Shown here: positions 7,379 through 8,367 of the stretch, piece by piece
Position numbering within the stretch: position 1 is the stretch's first letter
Layout of the letters: every line of letters begins with the position of its first letter
Source: Clostridiaceae bacterium
GTDB lineage: Bacteria; Bacillota; Clostridia; DSM-8532
Assembly: GCA_025361665.1 (NCBI GenBank)
Contig: JANYKF010000064.1
Span: 1 to 8,367, forward strand
Direction of reading: 5' to 3'
DNA length: 8,367 bases
Made by a program: the position numbers and the translations under genes
Notes under the pieces: generated by a model
The model's input: the letters and a program-made list of their open reading frames with translations, nothing else
Told to the model about the DNA's origin: nothing
Database searches by the model: none

Positions 7379-7478
7379 GATTCTGGTGTAAAAACTCACT
7401 TTTGTGAGTTTTTATGCAGGATGTCTCTGACATCCTGCATGTTGAAGGCACATTTTGTGCCTTCAACACACCAGAATC
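7379..7478. other. Perfect four-way-junction (cloverleaf) palindromic element, family unknown
   Basis: A closing stem pairs GATTCTGGTGT (7379-7389) with ACACCAGAATC (7468-7478). Inside it, directly abutting, are three hairpins: 7390-7399 with 7404-7413 (AAAAACTCAC, loop TTTT), 7414-7425 with 7429-7440 (ATGCAGGATGTC, loop TCT) and 7441-7451 with 7457-7467 (GTTGAAGGCAC, loop ATTTT). All 44 pairs are Watson-Crick, and the four helices meet with no unpaired base. The first and third hairpins share a CAC-(A)TTTT-GTG tip. Only 12 of the 100 bases, all in loops, are unpaired. No protein is encoded. It sits between a DUF1080 gene and a truncated kinase gene. It could be a structured RNA, a DNA cruciform acting as a recombination, replication or transposition site, or a non-autonomous mobile element; I do not recognise the family. 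The strand of action is unknown because the fold works on both. Confidence 0.85.
7390..7413 (-). terminator. Possible bidirectional intrinsic terminator (first hairpin of the cloverleaf)
   Basis: A 10-bp stem (A5-CTCAC / GTGAG-T5) with a 4-nt loop ends in five T's on either strand, as a bidirectional intrinsic terminator would. On the minus strand it lies about 140 nt after the DUF1080 stop and could end that transcript. The GC-bearing core is only 5 bp, and the T tract is engaged in the stem, so this may simply be one arm of the larger fold. Confidence 0.3.
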
Positions 7479-7487
7479 ACGTGATTC
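7474..7487. repeat. Perfect 14-bp palindrome GAATCACGTGATTC
   Basis: The palindrome overlaps the 3' side of the cloverleaf's closing stem (7474-7478). Its GAATC can pair either with GATTC at 7379-7383 or with GATTC at 7483-7487, so the two folds exclude each other at that end. It could also be a symmetric protein-binding site; the central CACGTG is self-complementary. Confidence 0.6.
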
Positions 7488-7500
7488 GGTGCCATCCGGA

Positions 7501-7571
7501 TGATGGCCTCGTGCACCTCAAAGCTCGCGGATCCGGGTGATGGCCTCGTGTACCTCAAAACTCGCGGATCC
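7501..7571. repeat. 37-bp tandem duplication covering the DUF1080 gene's 3' end
   Basis: Bases 7501-7534 and 7538-7571 match at 32 of 34 positions with a period of 37. Each copy carries, on the minus strand, the codons for RIRE plus F or L and a TGA stop. The real gene ends in the 7555-side copy; the second copy lies just after the stop in a different frame, because 37 is not a multiple of 3. It looks like a recent tandem duplication, directly next to the palindromic cluster. Confidence 0.85.
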
Positions 7572-8367
7572 TGATGTTCCGCCACCTGCAAGCCGCGTTG
7601 GGAGCCCATCGTGCCGCTCCCATGCCGGGGTCGTTGTCGTGAATTTCGAATGCGATGTGGCCCTTTCGCCCAAGAAGCGCTGCAACCGCCGCGGCATCAT
7701 ACCTGGGATGCCTGATGTTGGCCGTATCGATCTCCGAGATCCTCAACCCGTTGATATGAACCGTAATCCGCGGAAGGACCCCCTCGACGCGAATCCTGAA
7801 TTCGTTCCAGTCATTCCAATTCCAAACCGAAAGGAACTGTTCGCCGGTTGCGGCATGCGCAAGCAGTGCCGGCTTGTCGGGCGTCATCGGTTCAATGGTG
7901 TTCGCGGGATCCTCCAGCATCAGGCCGGCCGGTTCGCCATCCGCGTCGCGATGGGCATCAAGCGTGAAATTGATCGCATGAAAGCCGCCGATTCCATTGC
8001 CGTATATCCCTCCGATGTTACCGGAGCGCCGATGATCCAGGAGAATCTGAAAGCCCTGTGAACCGAGTCCGGAAGCCCGCACCATGATGCCGGTATCCGC
8101 CGGCCAATCCGGCTTCGCTTCGAACAACAGTTCGAAATCGCCATATGTCCCGTCACTGACGAGATACCCGCCAAGACCGCAACCGGGGGGATCCTGACGG
8201 CCCACAATCGCGCCGTCCTCAAGGGTCCATTTGCCGGAAGTTCCTGCCGCGCGATGATAGGCTTCCGTGGTCATATCGGGTGCCGGGTCGCCCGGGGCGC
8301 GCGGCACCGGCAAACGAGGCACCGCATGCCAGCCCGCAAGGGTCTTTCCGTCCGAAATCGCGGCGAA
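7555..8367 (-). CDS. DUF1080 / 3-keto-disaccharide hydrolase-domain protein (5' end outside window)
   Basis: The frame is open to the right edge and 270 residues are visible; the first, FAAISDGKTLAGWHA, are the classic opening of this domain (DGKTLxGW), so the GTG at 8322 is not the start. The domain is a concanavalin-like beta sandwich; characterised members hydrolyse 3-keto-glycosides, while many others are of unknown role. Recognisable stretches include WTLEDGAIVG, YGDFELLFEAK, DTGIMVRA, GFQILLDH, GNIGGIYGNGIGGFHAINF, DWNEFRIRVEG, ITVHINGLRI and the closing GHIAFEIHDND...WRNIRIREF. A signal peptide, common in the family, would lie outside the window. In two 60-base samples I counted 36 and 47 G+C, against 26 at 1921-1980 and 30 at 5341-5400, though 4141-4200 of the GH2 gene has 37; this hints at a different base composition but proves nothing. 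Keto-sugar hydrolysis would fit the downstream reductase and GH2 genes, but the kinase remnant and cloverleaf lie between, so a shared operon is doubtful. Confidence 0.88.
   Translation of the reverse strand, partial: FAAISDGKTLAGWHAVPRLPVPRAPGDPAPDMTTEAYHRAAGTSGKWTLEDGAIVGRQDPPGCGLGGYLVSDGTYGDFELLFEAKPDWPADTGIMVRASGLGSQGFQILLDHRRSGNIGGIYGNGIGGFHAINFTLDAHRDADGEPAGLMLEDPANTIEPMTPDKPALLAHAATGEQFLSVWNWNDWNEFRIRVEGVLPRITVHINGLRISEIDTANIRHPRYDAAAVAALLGRKGHIAFEIHDNDPGMGAARWAPNAACRWRNIRIREF

Larger units (their letters stand above)
7355..7495. repeat. Outermost inverted repeat enclosing the four-way junction
   Basis: ATGGCACC at 7355-7362 is perfectly complementary to GGTGCCAT at 7488-7495. The 8-bp stem would close the whole structure, separated from the 11-bp inner stem by an internal loop of 16 nt on one side and 9 nt on the other. 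It competes with the local hairpin at 7340-7365 for bases 7359-7362. Confidence 0.55.

Noticed and set aside
7441..7467. Integron attC site, because the third hairpin begins GTTGAAG and ends CTTCAAC
   Set aside because: The attC R boxes need GTTRRRY and RYYYAAC at the outer ends of an imperfect stem with extrahelical bases; here the seventh base does not fit, the stem is perfect and it is one arm of a larger fold.
7379..7478. tRNA or tRNA-like gene, because of the cloverleaf shape
   Set aside because: There is no T-loop or D-loop consensus, no anticodon-sized 7-nt loop, no unpaired linkers and the loops are only 3-5 nt, so this is not a tRNA.

Overview
The window reads as a piece of a free-living or gut-type bacterial chromosome of moderate GC content. 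Strong Shine-Dalgarno sites (AGGAGG, GGGGAGG, GGAGG) precede several starts. The first genes have a Firmicutes/Clostridia-like flavour, with a PAS histidine kinase, a REC-DUF3369-HD-GYP regulator and MgtC. The last gene is of a type I associate with Planctomycetota, Verrucomicrobiota and Lentisphaerota, so the taxonomic guess is weak. No rRNA, tRNA, CRISPR array or transposase gene is visible.

Left block (+ strand, 1-3597). A sensor histidine kinase, cut by the window edge, is followed by a response regulator with receiver, DUF3369 and HD-GYP domains (a predicted cyclic-di-GMP phosphodiesterase). An MgtC/SapB-family inner-membrane protein follows 26 nt later. The regulator has its own sigma-70-like promoter (1255-1284), which fixes its start at 1325. 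The kinase and regulator are probably a cognate pair feeding a signal into c-di-GMP turnover.

Middle block (- strand, 3660-6919). A short-chain dehydrogenase/reductase gene lies 41 nt upstream of a cytoplasmic glycoside hydrolase family 2 gene. Both have good ribosome binding sites and look like a two-gene carbohydrate-use operon. The block converges on the left block with only 62 nt between stop codons.

Right block (- strand, 6979-8367). A 5'-truncated histidine kinase remnant, holding only the ATP-binding domain, abuts a dense cluster of perfect inverted repeats (about 7338-7507). Then comes a DUF1080 (3-keto-disaccharide hydrolase type) gene whose upstream part is outside the window. Its last codons and stop are duplicated in a 37-bp tandem repeat.

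The outstanding signal is at 7379-7478. One 11-bp closing stem encloses three hairpins of 10, 12 and 11 bp. All 44 pairs are Watson-Crick and no base is unpaired at the junction, so a single strand can fold into a perfect four-way junction (cloverleaf/cruciform). I do not recognise it as a known element. It lies next to the broken kinase gene, which is suggestive of a mobile or recombinogenic structure, but this is inference.
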